From: Comamonadaceae bacterium
GTDB lineage: Bacteria; Pseudomonadota; Gammaproteobacteria; Burkholderiales; Burkholderiaceae_C
Reading direction: 5' to 3'
DNA length: 64,000 nucleotides
Assembly (NCBI GenBank): GCA_947453965.1
Contig: CANGIQ010000009.1
Location: 1 to 64,000 of the forward strand
This document shows positions 33,895 to 41,977 of this stretch, in pieces (position 1 is the first letter of the stretch; every line of letters begins with the position of its first letter). A model generated the notes under the pieces. It searched no databases, had not been told where the DNA came from, and saw nothing but the letters and a program-made list of their open reading frames with translations. The position numbers and the translations under genes were made by a program.

Positions 33895-34115
33895 CACCTT
33901 GTTGGCCGGTATCCGGGCTGACGGAGACAACCTTTGTCGCCTTCCCAGGCGCTTGTTCAAGGCGTCCAGTGGCGTGTGTGACAAAAGCGGAGCTAAAGAG
34001 CTCGTCCGTTTGACCGTTGCGGGGGCAGCGCAGGTTGAGCCTTGTCGAGCGAGCGACGTGACCTTCCTGCTTCCCGTTGAACTGCGGCATGTGAACCACA
34101 CCGCGAGCACCAACA
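33895..34115 (-). ncRNA. Cobalamin riboswitch
   Basis: Read on the - strand, the region shows the conserved elements of the B12 aptamer in order: AACGGGAAG (34070-34078 complement), GCCCCCGCAACGGT (34013-34026 complement), the B12-box core GCCACTG (33967-33973 complement), GGGAAGGCGACA, and the 3' GTCAGCCCGGATACCGGCC (about 33904-33922). A perfect 6-bp hairpin GCTTGA/TCAAGC at 33857-33872 lies between aptamer and btuB and may be part of the expression platform. No T-run follows it, so control is probably translational. The other bases of the 33811-34164 gap hold nothing else I can define. Confidence 0.93.
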
Positions 34116-34164
34116 CTGTTAATTTTAGCAATTAAGCTGACAGCCGCCTTAAAATGGACTGGCC

Positions 34165-34386
34165 ATGTCACACACACCTTTGATTGATCAAATTGCCGAG
34201 CGCGTTGAGCGTTTGTTGCTGCGTCACGAAGAACTGCAACGCACCAACGCGTTGCTGAGCTCACAAGTGCAAGAGTTGACCCATGAACGCGACTTGCTCA
34301 AGTCTCGCCTCGGTGCCGCGCGTCACCGCATCGACGCGCTGATTGATCGTCTGCCCAACGGCACAGAAGCCAAGGACACCGAATGA
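34165..34386 (+). CDS. ZapB-like coiled-coil division protein
   Basis: 73 residues. Almost the whole chain is a heptad-rich helix (LIDQIAERVERLLLRHEELQ, LLSSQVQELTHERDLLKSRL), followed by a polar tail. It directly precedes zapA with an ATGA overlap, the usual place of the short ZapB/TIGR02449-type partner. ZapB-like proteins link the ZapA-decorated Z-ring to other divisome parts. Sequence identity is low in this family, so the call leans on context and the coiled coil. Confidence 0.75.
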   Translation: MSHTPLIDQIAERVERLLLRHEELQRTNALLSSQVQELTHERDLLKSRLGAARHRIDALIDRLPNGTEAKDTE

Positions 34387-34685
34387 AACAAATCGAAGTG
34401 CAAATCATGGGGCAAGGTTATGTGCTGGGTTGCCCCGAAGGTGGCGAGACCCGCTTGAGCCAAGCCGTCGACAAGGTAGACGAGGCCATGTGCAAAATCC
34501 GCGATGCAGGCAAGATCAAGGCCCGCGACCGCATTGCCGTGTTGGCCGCGCTCAATTTGGCGTTTGATCTGACCGATCGCCCCGCGCCTGTGGTGGGCGG
34601 AGACGCCAACGCATCAGGTGAGCAATTGCAAAATCTGTTGCAGCGCATGGACAACGTGTTGGCCAACGACAACCAGTTGTTGTAA
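34383..34685 (+). CDS. zapA: Cell-division protein ZapA
   Basis: 100 residues. KQIEVQIMGQGYVLGCPEG and the AVDKVDEAMCKIRDAGKIKARDRIAVLAALNLAFDL segment match ZapA, with a C-terminal coiled coil. ZapA bundles FtsZ protofilaments at midcell. The 6S RNA gene starts about 20 bases after the stop, the classic zapA-ssrS order of beta- and gammaproteobacteria. Confidence 0.93.
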   Translation: MKQIEVQIMGQGYVLGCPEGGETRLSQAVDKVDEAMCKIRDAGKIKARDRIAVLAALNLAFDLTDRPAPVVGGDANASGEQLQNLLQRMDNVLANDNQLL

Positions 34686-34704
34686 GCACGCCTACAATCC
34701 ACAC

Positions 34705-34883
34705 CGTCTGCAAGTCCTTGGGGCTTTATATTTCCTTGAACCAATGCTCATTGAGCTCGGGCTTGGAACATCGGTTGATGAGCGTGATCGTCTCGCGTCA
34801 GATGAACCCAACGTCAATCTGACCTCGCCCACCTGAACCCCCGGTTCAGGATGACGGCCCTGAGGCCCTTGCAGACACCTTTT
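34705..34883 (+). ncRNA. ssrS: 6S RNA
   Basis: GTCTGCAAG (34706-34714) pairs perfectly with CTTGCAGAC (34868-34876), closing a long rod. Inside are the betaproteobacterial hallmarks TCCTTGGGGC on the 5' side and CCCCCGGTTCAGGATGACGG, CCCTGAGGCC on the 3' side. A TACAAT -10 box lies at 34693-34698, about seven bases before the predicted start, and a T-rich stretch follows the closing stem. 6S RNA mimics an open promoter and holds sigma70 polymerase in stationary phase. Its position after zapA supports the call. Confidence 0.93.
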
Positions 34884-34910
34884 ATCTTTTGTCTTAAGGC
34901 CAACGCTGTC

Positions 34911-35729
34911 ATGGACCTCCAACCCCAACTGATTCTCGAACTCGCCACGCTGGGCATTTGCACCGGCTTTTTAGCGGGCTTACTCGGCATTGGAGGCGGC
35001 ATGATCATGGTGCCCTTCATCACCATCATGCTCTCGCAGCGCGGTGTGGACGCCGATTTGGCCGTCAAGATGGCGATTGCCACGTCCATGGCCACCATCA
35101 TCTTCACCTCGATCTCCAGCGTGCGCGCTCACCACAAGCGTGGCGCCGTGCGTTGGGACTTGGTCAAAGGCCTGGCACCCGGCATTGTGTTGGGCAGTAT
35201 GATCGGCAGCTTGGGCGTGTTTGCCATTCTCAAAGGCTCTTACTTGGCCATCTTCTTTGGTTTGTTTGTGGGCTTCTCAGCCACGCAAATGTTTTTGGAC
35301 AAAAAACCAGCACCATCCCGCCAAGTGCCAGGCACCGCAGGCTTGATGGCCGCAGGCAGTGGCATTGGCTTTTTGTCAGGTCTGGTCGGTGCCGGCGGCG
35401 GCTTCATCAGCGTGCCGTTCATGGCGTGGTGCAATGTGGCGATTCACAACGCCGTGGCCACCAGTGCCGCCTTGGGCTTTCCGATTGCGGTGGCCAATGT
35501 GGTGGGTTACATCGTCAGCGGCCGCTCGGTCGAGGGTTTGCCTGCTGACGCGTTTGGCTACATCTGGGTTCCGGCCTTGGTGGTGATTGCCGCCTGCAGC
35601 GTGTTCACGGCCCCCTTGGGTGCCAAAGCCGCGCACAACTTGCCGGTGAAAAAACTCAAGCGCGTGTTTGCCAGCGTGTTGTATTTGCTGGCGGCTTATA
35701 TGTTCTACAAGGGCATCATCAGCAGCTGA
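34911..35729 (+). CDS. TauE/SafE-family sulfite or organosulfonate exporter
   Basis: 272 residues from the ATG at 34911, the first Met giving a membrane start. About eight hydrophobic segments. GICTGFLAGLLGIGGGMIMVP and its internal repeat GSGIGFLSGLVGAGGGFISVP are the two TauE/SafE repeat motifs. The family exports sulfite, sulfoacetate or related anions. It lies just after the 6S RNA, where enterics usually have a 5-formyl-THF cycloligase gene. The ligand is not defined. Confidence 0.88.
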   Translation: MDLQPQLILELATLGICTGFLAGLLGIGGGMIMVPFITIMLSQRGVDADLAVKMAIATSMATIIFTSISSVRAHHKRGAVRWDLVKGLAPGIVLGSMIGSLGVFAILKGSYLAIFFGLFVGFSATQMFLDKKPAPSRQVPGTAGLMAAGSGIGFLSGLVGAGGGFISVPFMAWCNVAIHNAVATSAALGFPIAVANVVGYIVSGRSVEGLPADAFGYIWVPALVVIAACSVFTAPLGAKAAHNLPVKKLKRVFASVLYLLAAYMFYKGIISS

Positions 35730-35762
35730 TTGCGCTCACTTAGCGCTGACTTAGCGCCAGCT

Positions 35763-36476
35763 TTATTGCGGCACCAAACACCAGGGGGCTTGGTACTCGA
35801 CCAAGCCCATCCACAACGCCCAAGCCGAACTGACCGCCAAGGCCGCCCCCGCCAAACGCACACCCCAGGCACCGTTGGCGTTGCCCATGGGTTGCGCCCC
35901 ACGCAAACGCAGCCAAAGCCATGGCCCCAAGGTCAGCACCACGGCGCTGCCCAGGGCAAACAAGGCCATGACGCCAGCGCCTTCGACGGGGCTGTTGCTC
36001 AGCGCTGCCACCAGCAAGGCGCCATAGAGCAAGCCACAAGGCATCAAAGCCCACAACACACCCAGCAACACAGCGCCGCCGTGGCGCAGCTTCAAATGCG
36101 CGGTCAGGCTTTGCACGCGTCGCCAAATGCTGCGGCCGAACCCTTCCAGCCAAATCGGTTGCTCTGCGCGCAACAACAGCCAAGCGCCGATGAAAAAAGC
36201 CATCAAATGAAACAGGGTCCACACGGGTCGAAAGGCAGCCGATTGGGTGCTGAGCCAACCCACGCCTTGCATGGTGGATGCTGCCAAGGCGCCTAACGCG
36301 CTGTAACCCATGATGCGTCCGAGCTGAAACAAGAGCATGGACGAGGTGCCCTGCCCGGCCCCTTGCTTTTGGGCTGAGCGACCAATGCCAGCACACGCAG
36401 CACCGCACATGGCCAGACAATGCGGCCCGCCCGCCAGTCCCATGAGCAATGCGGTGAGCGCGAGGGTGGTGTTCAT
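35763..36476 (-). CDS. UreH-like / TauE-SafE transmembrane protein (cytochrome oxidase biogenesis type)
   Basis: 237 residues, about six membrane segments. GLAGGPHCLAMCGAAC at the start and WALMPCGLLYGALLVAAL midway carry the paired Cys-containing motifs of the UreH-like TM family, related to DsbD-type reductase domains and often placed in cbb3 oxidase clusters. Here it abuts hemN (its start is one base before the hemN stop), supporting a role in metal or thiol handling for oxidase assembly. This role is inferred from context. Confidence 0.75.
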   Translation of the reverse strand: MNTTLALTALLMGLAGGPHCLAMCGAACAGIGRSAQKQGAGQGTSSMLLFQLGRIMGYSALGALAASTMQGVGWLSTQSAAFRPVWTLFHLMAFFIGAWLLLRAEQPIWLEGFGRSIWRRVQSLTAHLKLRHGGAVLLGVLWALMPCGLLYGALLVAALSNSPVEGAGVMALFALGSAVVLTLGPWLWLRLRGAQPMGNANGAWGVRLAGAALAVSSAWALWMGLVEYQAPWCLVPQ

Positions 36477-37925
36477 CTAGATGATTTTAGAGAAACGCTC
36501 CCGGTTGCGGTCCGCTTGCAGGTATTTGTCAAACACCATGGCCACACCGCGCACAAAAAACCAACCCAACTCCGTCACATGGATGCCCGCCTCATCGAGC
36601 ACCACCAGACCTTGTTCTTGCATGTGAGCGAGTTGTTCCAACTCTGCGGCGAAGTAGGTTTGGAATTGGATCAGGTGTGACACCTCGATGGATTCAAACA
36701 ACACACTGCCCTGGCACATCAAGGCCATGATCACGGTGCGGCGCACCAAGTCGTCACGCGAGAGTGCCAAGCCCCGCGCCACAGGCAAGCGGCCTTGGTT
36801 GAGCAAGTCGTAGTACTCATCGAGTGTTTTGACGTTTTGGTTGAACGTCGCGCCGACCCGGCCGATAGCCGACACGCCCAAGGCGACCAAATCGCAATCG
36901 GGTTGCGTGCTGTAGCCCTGGAAATTGCGGTGCAAGCGCCCTTGGCGTTTGGCAATGGCCAAGGCGTCGTTGGGCAACGCAAAGTGGTCCATGCCCACAT
37001 ACACATACCCGGCTTCCATCAAGATGCGCATGGCGCTGGAAAGCATGGCCAGCTTGGAAGCCGCAGGCGGCAAGTCTTGGGCATGGATGCGCCGTTGCGG
37101 TTTGAAGCGTTCTGGCAAGTGCGCATAGGCATACAAGGCAATGCGATCGGGGTTGAGCTTGACCACCTGCGCCAGCGTGCGCTCAAAGGTTTCGGGCGTT
37201 TGCATGGGCAGGCCGTAAATCAAATCGACATTGACCGACTCAAAACCCAAAGCGCGCGAGGCCCCCACCAAGTCAAACACCTGCTCGGCGGGTTGGATGC
37301 GGTGCACTGCTTTTTGCACCGTCGGTTCAAAGTCTTGCACGCCAAAGCTCAGGCGGTTGAAACCCAGCTCAGCCAGCGTGGCCAAGCGCTCGTGTGTGAC
37401 CGTGCGTGGGTCCACCTCGATGGAGTACTCCCCACCAGGCGCAAACACAAAGTTGCGACGCAGCATGGCCATGAGCGCCCGCAGTTCGTCATCGCTCAAG
37501 AAGGTGGGGCTGCCACCGCCTAAGTGCACTTGCGACACGGTTTGCCCTGCTCCCAAATGGGCAATATTGAGCTCGACCTCGCGGCTCAAATACCGCAAAT
37601 ATTCTTCACCACGCTCATGGTGTTTGGTGATGATCTTGTTGCAGGCACAGTAGTAACACAGCGACTCGCAAAACGGGATGTGCACATACAGGGAAAGCGG
37701 ATAAGCCTTGGTGGCAACGCCTGCGCGACGCTGCGCTAAGGCCTGCACATAGTCAGGCTCACCGAACGCTTCAACAAAACGGTCTGCCGTGGGGTACGAG
37801 GTGTAACGCGGACCTGCCACGTCATAACGGCGCAGCAACTCGGGGCTGATCACCAGCGCATCAGAGCTGTGCAGGGAGGACGTTGAGGCAGAGGACATAA
37901 GTTCGCATTTGAATTTAGACACCAT
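36477..37925 (-). CDS. hemN: Oxygen-independent coproporphyrinogen III dehydrogenase
   Basis: 482 residues. Radical-SAM Cys motif in HIPFCESLCYYCAC (CxxxCxxC plus the extra Cys of HemN), GGGSPTFL, and GLPMQTPETF follow the HemN pattern; GPRYTSYPTA in the N-terminus is diagnostic. It decarboxylates coproporphyrinogen III without oxygen, for haem synthesis in microaerobic growth. The ATG at 37925 has GAAGG upstream; an ATG at 37898 is a second option. The symmetrical FNR-like box at 37954-37967 lies just upstream. Confidence 0.94.
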   Translation of the reverse strand: MVSKFKCELMSSASTSSLHSSDALVISPELLRRYDVAGPRYTSYPTADRFVEAFGEPDYVQALAQRRAGVATKAYPLSLYVHIPFCESLCYYCACNKIITKHHERGEEYLRYLSREVELNIAHLGAGQTVSQVHLGGGSPTFLSDDELRALMAMLRRNFVFAPGGEYSIEVDPRTVTHERLATLAELGFNRLSFGVQDFEPTVQKAVHRIQPAEQVFDLVGASRALGFESVNVDLIYGLPMQTPETFERTLAQVVKLNPDRIALYAYAHLPERFKPQRRIHAQDLPPAASKLAMLSSAMRILMEAGYVYVGMDHFALPNDALAIAKRQGRLHRNFQGYSTQPDCDLVALGVSAIGRVGATFNQNVKTLDEYYDLLNQGRLPVARGLALSRDDLVRRTVIMALMCQGSVLFESIEVSHLIQFQTYFAAELEQLAHMQEQGLVVLDEAGIHVTELGWFFVRGVAMVFDKYLQADRNRERFSKII

Positions 37926-37953
37926 AATGTGCCTTCAGTTGCACTTTTTGATC

Positions 37954-37967
37954 TTGACCTGCGTCAA
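37954..37967. promoter_or_regulatory. FNR-type palindrome between hemN and fnr
   Basis: TTGAC-CTGC-GTCAA is a perfect palindrome with the 5-4-5 layout of FNR/CRP sites and differs from the FNR consensus only at the innermost base of each half. It lies 28 bases upstream of the hemN start and 20 bases upstream of the fnr start, so it could control both, including fnr autoregulation. Confidence 0.6.
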
Positions 37968-37987
37968 CCCAAACGTCCGTTCACCGC

Positions 37988-38707
37988 ATGAATTCAAACA
38001 GCATCAAAGTCGCTTGCTCTAACTGCAACTTGCGCGAGTTGTGCATGCCCATGGGCTTGAATGACTCCGAAATGGAACGCATCGACGAAATTGTGGCCAC
38101 CCGTCGCAAGATTCCCCGGGGCGAGAACTTGTTTCGTAACGGCGAAAAATTCAACGCGCTATATGCCATCCGTACCGGTTTTTTCAAAACCTGCGTGTCT
38201 TCTGAAGATGGCCGTGACCAAGTCACAGGCTTTCAGATGGCGGGCGAAATCATTGGCCTCGATGGCATTGTGAGCGACCACCACACCTGTGATGCGGTGG
38301 CGCTGGAAGATGCGGAAGTCTGCGTGATGACCTATGACCGCATTGAGGAGTTGTCACGCGAGATTAATGCCCTGCAACGCCATGTGCACAAAATCATGAG
38401 CCGTGAAATCGTGCGCGAACACGGCGTCATGTTGCTCTTGGGCAGCATGCGCGCCGAAGAGCGTTTGGCCGCTTTCTTGCTCAATTTGGTGCAACGCTTG
38501 CACGCCCGTGGCTTCTCGCAGTCCGAGCTGGTTTTGCGGATGACGCGCGAAGAAATTGGCAGCTACTTAGGGCTCAAGCTCGAAACAGTCAGCCGCACAT
38601 TTTCTAAATTTGCAGAAGACGGCATCATCGAAGTCAAGCAACGCCATGTGCGTATTTTGAACACCGAGGCGCTCAAACTCTTGGTCAACCCACAAACTTG
38701 TCAGTGA
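37988..38707 (+). CDS. fnr: FNR-type oxygen-sensing transcriptional regulator
   Basis: 239 residues. Cys10-x2-Cys13-x5-Cys19 and Cys101 are the four ligands of the oxygen-labile [4Fe-4S] cluster. A cyclic-nucleotide-like beta-roll and a long dimer helix follow. The C-terminal HTH has EEIGSYLGLKLETVSRTFSK, where E-x-x-SR reads the TTGAT half-site. FNR activates microaerobic genes; the cbb3 operon next door has a perfect FNR box. It diverges from hemN over 62 bases. Confidence 0.95.
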   Translation: MNSNSIKVACSNCNLRELCMPMGLNDSEMERIDEIVATRRKIPRGENLFRNGEKFNALYAIRTGFFKTCVSSEDGRDQVTGFQMAGEIIGLDGIVSDHHTCDAVALEDAEVCVMTYDRIEELSREINALQRHVHKIMSREIVREHGVMLLLGSMRAEERLAAFLLNLVQRLHARGFSQSELVLRMTREEIGSYLGLKLETVSRTFSKFAEDGIIEVKQRHVRILNTEALKLLVNPQTCQ

Positions 38708-38723
38708 GTACACCACGCCATTG

Positions 38724-38756
38724 AAAAAGGCCCGCAACGCGGGCCTTTTTGTTTTT
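38724..38756. terminator. Bidirectional rho-independent terminator
   Basis: A 12-bp stem (AAAAAGGCCCGC / GCGGGCCTTTTT) with an AAC loop and a further T-run. It ends fnr on the + strand and the cbb3 operon on the - strand, whose last gene stops at 38770. Confidence 0.92.
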
Positions 38757-38769
38757 ACTCAGGAAGGGA

Positions 38770-39078
38770 TCAAGCGGGAACTTGCTCGCAGCACACTTCT
38801 TGTTTGGGGCAACCGTCTGGACGCTCAGTCGGCACCAAAGGACAGCGGTTGACCTCAAAGGGAGACAGAGACAACAAGGTGGTCAATGCACTGGAGGCGG
38901 CGGTGACGATCCAAAAAGCAAAGAAGGACAAGGTGTAAATACCTTGGCGCGACATTTCAATCGGTTGGCCAAACCACTGCATGTCTTGTGGGTCGACCAT
39001 GGCAAATACCAACATCTCGAGCACGCCTGCCACCAAAAAGGCGGGCCATGCAATCCACATCATCCGTTGAGCCAGCAT
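38770..39078 (-). CDS. Small membrane protein with a Cys-rich tail
   Basis: 102 residues; ATG at 39078 with AGGAG upstream. Two hydrophobic segments (about residues 8-27 and 47-70) with a DPQDMQWFG loop. The polar C-terminal tail contains four cysteines (C, then C, then a CC pair). I do not recognise a named family with certainty; similar small proteins end cbb3 clusters in Burkholderiales as I remember. The tail could bind copper or form disulfides. It is the last gene of the cco operon. Confidence 0.7.
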   Translation of the reverse strand: MLAQRMMWIAWPAFLVAGVLEMLVFAMVDPQDMQWFGQPIEMSRQGIYTLSFFAFWIVTAASSALTTLLSLSPFEVNRCPLVPTERPDGCPKQEVCCEQVPA

Positions 39079-39137
39079 TCGAATTCTCCTGATAGGACTG
39101 AATTGAATTCAGTTTAGGTCAATTCACACACACCCAC

Positions 39138-39413
39138 TTATGGGGTTTTCGTGGGGGTCTCGGGCTTCGGTGTGACCACGTGGTTGCGGGCTTGCATGGC
39201 GGGTGCGAGCTGCAAATCTTTCTCCGCAGCCAAGGTCTTGTTGATGTCCAAACCCCGGCGGTAGTAATCATCAGCTACCACCGGATCGGGCACTCGAATG
39301 GCAATCACCAGGGTCACAAAGCCAGCCACCACCACCAGGGCAGGCCCGGCAATGATCAGCCACACGTGGCCATATTGCCACCAAGGTTGCGTATCGTGCG
39401 TTGGCTGAGTCAT
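39138..39413 (-). CDS. ccoH: FixH/CcoH-like cbb3 assembly protein (short form)
   Basis: 91 residues from the ATG at 39413, four bases after the ccoG stop. One membrane helix (VWLIIAGPALVVVAGFVTLVIAI) is followed by VVADDYYRRGLDINKTLAAE, the conserved FixH segment. Full-length FixH proteins are longer, with a larger periplasmic domain; this compact version ends after a Pro/Lys-rich tail. CcoH is needed for stable cbb3 assembly. Confidence 0.8.
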   Translation of the reverse strand: MTQPTHDTQPWWQYGHVWLIIAGPALVVVAGFVTLVIAIRVPDPVVADDYYRRGLDINKTLAAEKDLQLAPAMQARNHVVTPKPETPTKTP

Positions 39414-39417
39414 GGTG

Positions 39418-40872
39418 TTACCTAGGAACAATGAAGACAGATTTTTCGACCACAAAATGGTCCGAGCCCACGGCTTGAATTTCAAATTGAATTTTGTGCG
39501 ACCCGGGCTCTGTTGAACCGTATGGCACGTCAGCCCGCAACACAATCCAACGGGCTTGTGCAGGGTCCACCATCACTTCCGTGTCGGTGGTGATTTTGAG
39601 CTGCGGCAAGCCCCGCACCAAGAGGCGGTAGGTTTGCGCATGTTCAGCCGCGTTCATGATTTGCAAGCGGTACACGTTCTCTAAGGTGCCATATTCGGTG
39701 ATGCGTGACAAGGTGGAGCGATCCCGCACCACATCCACTTTGAATGGCGTGCGCAAGCTCAACGACACCAACAGGGCAATCACGATGGCGCCCAAAATCA
39801 TGGTGTAAATCTGAATGCGTGGACGCATCAAACGTTGCCACATTTCACGCGACGTCCATTTGTTCTCCATCGCGTTTTGGGTCGAGAAACGCACCAGTCC
39901 GCGTGCATAGCCCATCTTGTCCATCACGGTGTCGCATACATCGGCGCACGCACCACAACCAATGCACTCGTACTGCAAGCCGTTGCGAATGTCGATGCCT
40001 GTGGGGCACACCTGCACGCACAAGGTGCAATCGACGCAAGCGCCTAAATTGCTGCTGGCGAGTTCGACCTTTTTCGAGCGTGGGCCGCGAGGTTCACCGC
40101 GTTCTGTGTCGTAGGTCACGATCAAGGTGTCGTTGTCAAACATGGCGCTTTGGAAACGCGCATAAGGACACATGTATTTGCACACTTGCTCGCGCATAAA
40201 ACCTGCATTGCCATAGGTGGCAAAGGCATAGAAGAACACCCAGAACAGTTCCCAAGGGCCCATGCGGGTCAGGAAAAATTCCATGGCCAATTCACGAATT
40301 GGGGTGAAGTAGCCCACAAAGGTGAAGCCTGTCCAGATCGAGAAGAAGATCCAAATCGTGTGCTTGTACCACTTCTTCACCAATTTCTCGAGCGAGAAAT
40401 CGGCATCGTCCAAACGCATGCGGGCTGAACGGTCGCCTTCGATCTTGCGCTCAATCCACAAAAATATTTCGCTATACACGGTTTGTGGGCATGCAAAACC
40501 GCACCACAAACGCCCCGCCACTGCGGTGAACAAGAACAACGCCAGCGCAGAGATCACCAACAAACCGGTGAGATAAATAAAGTCTTGCGGGTACAAGACC
40601 AAGCCAAAAATATAAAAACGACGTGACGCCAAATCAAACAACACGGCCTGACGTGTGCCCCACTCCAGCCAAGGCAAACCGTAGAACACGATTTGGGTGG
40701 CGAAGACAAAAATCCAGCGCCAATACGCAAAAATGCCCTCGACAGAGCGAGGGTAGATTTTTTTTGCAGCGGCATAAAGCGAAACCATCGCCTCGTCATC
40801 AGAGCCCGCAGGCTCTGCGACGATGGGGATGGTTTTGCGCTGCTTGGAGTCGTCAGCAGAATTCAAAATCAA
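39418..40872 (-). CDS. ccoG: Cytochrome c oxidase accessory protein CcoG (FixG)
   Basis: 484 residues. IYPRSVEGIFAYWRW, several membrane helices, a CGFACPQTVYSE motif, then two ferredoxin-type clusters (CVDCTLCVQVCP and CIGCGACADVC), and a C-terminal Ig-like FixG domain. CcoG reduces Cu(II) to Cu(I) for insertion into CcoN. The frame opens with TTG at 40870-40872, directly after the ccoP stop; the first ATG is 28 codons downstream (40788), but the family's N-terminus and tight operon spacing favour the earlier start. Confidence 0.92.
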   Translation of the reverse strand: MILNSADDSKQRKTIPIVAEPAGSDDEAMVSLYAAAKKIYPRSVEGIFAYWRWIFVFATQIVFYGLPWLEWGTRQAVLFDLASRRFYIFGLVLYPQDFIYLTGLLVISALALFLFTAVAGRLWCGFACPQTVYSEIFLWIERKIEGDRSARMRLDDADFSLEKLVKKWYKHTIWIFFSIWTGFTFVGYFTPIRELAMEFFLTRMGPWELFWVFFYAFATYGNAGFMREQVCKYMCPYARFQSAMFDNDTLIVTYDTERGEPRGPRSKKVELASSNLGACVDCTLCVQVCPTGIDIRNGLQYECIGCGACADVCDTVMDKMGYARGLVRFSTQNAMENKWTSREMWQRLMRPRIQIYTMILGAIVIALLVSLSLRTPFKVDVVRDRSTLSRITEYGTLENVYRLQIMNAAEHAQTYRLLVRGLPQLKITTDTEVMVDPAQARWIVLRADVPYGSTEPGSHKIQFEIQAVGSDHFVVEKSVFIVPR

Positions 40873-41793
40873 TTACTTCGCAGCAGGTTTGTTCGAGAAG
40901 CCCCACACATAGGCGGTCAACACGTGGATTTGCGAGTCTGTCAAACGTCCCTCTTGCGCAGGCATTTGGTTGACCTTGCCGTTGTTGATCATGGCCGTGA
41001 TGGCTTCTTCGCCCCAGCCGTGCAACCAGATCTTGTCGGTCAAGTTGGCCGAACCCACCGCTTGCATGCCTTTGCCATCGGCACCGTGACAGGCAGCGCA
41101 GGCACCAAATTTGGCTTTACCCAAGGATGCGCGCAACGAGTCATGCGGGCTACCCGACAAGCTCAACACATAGTGCGACACATTGCGAATGTCATCGGGT
41201 GAACCGACCGCCGCTGCCATGGGTGGCATTTGACCGATACGACCTTTGGTGATGGTTTCTTTGATCTTGTCAGATGTGCCACCGTGCAACCAGTCGCCAT
41301 CGGTCAGGTTCGGAAAACCTTTGGAACCACGTGCATCTGAACCGTGGCACTGCGCACAGTTGTTCATGAACAAACGCTCACCCACGGCCATGGCTTTGGG
41401 ATCGCCCGCCAATTGCTCGGGGGTTTGGGCATTGAACGAAGCGTACAAAGGCTCCAACTCTTGGTTGGCTTTGGCGACTTCGGCGTCGTACTGACCGGTT
41501 GAAGTCCAACCCAGCTTGCCTGCGTAGCTGCCCAAGCCGGGGTAAGCCACGCCATACACCACAGCAAACACCATGGTGATGATGAACAGCCACAGCCACC
41601 AGCGTGGCAGCGGATTGTTCATCTCGCGCAGGTCACCGTCCCACACGTGGCCGGTGGTGCCATCGTCTGTGTCATGGGTGGCTGCCACTTTAACTTTGGC
41701 AGAAAACCACAGCAAAAAAGCACAGTAAAGAATACCGATGATAGAAATGGCGGCGACAAACACCGACCAGAAATTACTTGTGAAATCACTCAT
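40873..41793 (-). CDS. ccoP: cbb3-type cytochrome c oxidase subunit III (dihaem cytochrome c)
   Basis: 306 residues. Two N-terminal membrane helices with HVWDGDLREMNNPLPRWW between them, then two CxxCH haem sites (CAQCH and CAACH), each with a distal Met region (GQMPPM, NQMPAQ). CcoP passes electrons from periplasmic cytochromes to CcoO and CcoN. Third structural gene of the FNR-box-controlled operon. Confidence 0.95.
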   Translation of the reverse strand: MSDFTSNFWSVFVAAISIIGILYCAFLLWFSAKVKVAATHDTDDGTTGHVWDGDLREMNNPLPRWWLWLFIITMVFAVVYGVAYPGLGSYAGKLGWTSTGQYDAEVAKANQELEPLYASFNAQTPEQLAGDPKAMAVGERLFMNNCAQCHGSDARGSKGFPNLTDGDWLHGGTSDKIKETITKGRIGQMPPMAAAVGSPDDIRNVSHYVLSLSGSPHDSLRASLGKAKFGACAACHGADGKGMQAVGSANLTDKIWLHGWGEEAITAMINNGKVNQMPAQEGRLTDSQIHVLTAYVWGFSNKPAAK

Positions 41794-41825
41794 GATCCGA
41801 TTCCTTTACAAAGGCGTTGAAGGCC

Positions 41826-41963
41826 TCAGTCTTGATCGAGGGGCAGCTTGGAAGCTGCTTCGAAATCTTCTTTGTTACGTCGAGAAAAGGCCCACACCAT
41901 GATGCCAATGAAGATGACAAACGAAATCACTGTGGTGGCTGCGCGCAGGTCATTGATATCCAT
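41826..41963 (-). CDS. ccoQ: cbb3-type oxidase subunit IV (FixQ/CcoQ)
   Basis: A 45-codon gene found by reading between ccoO and ccoP. It starts MDINDLRAATTV, has one membrane helix (VISFVIFIGIMVWAF), then SRRNKEDFEAASKLPLDQD and a stop. Length, position and the helix-then-RRNKxxF pattern fit CcoQ, which stabilises the CcoNOP complex. A start ATG at 41963 lies 14 bases after the ccoO stop. Confidence 0.9.
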   Translation of the reverse strand: MDINDLRAATTVISFVIFIGIMVWAFSRRNKEDFEAASKLPLDQD

Positions 41964-41977
41964 GGTGTGCCTCTTTT

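Noticed and set aside
35733-35757. Two ACTTAGCGC direct repeats between the TauE and UreH-like genes
   Set aside because: Only two short copies; no hairpin with a T-run and no sign of a repeat array.
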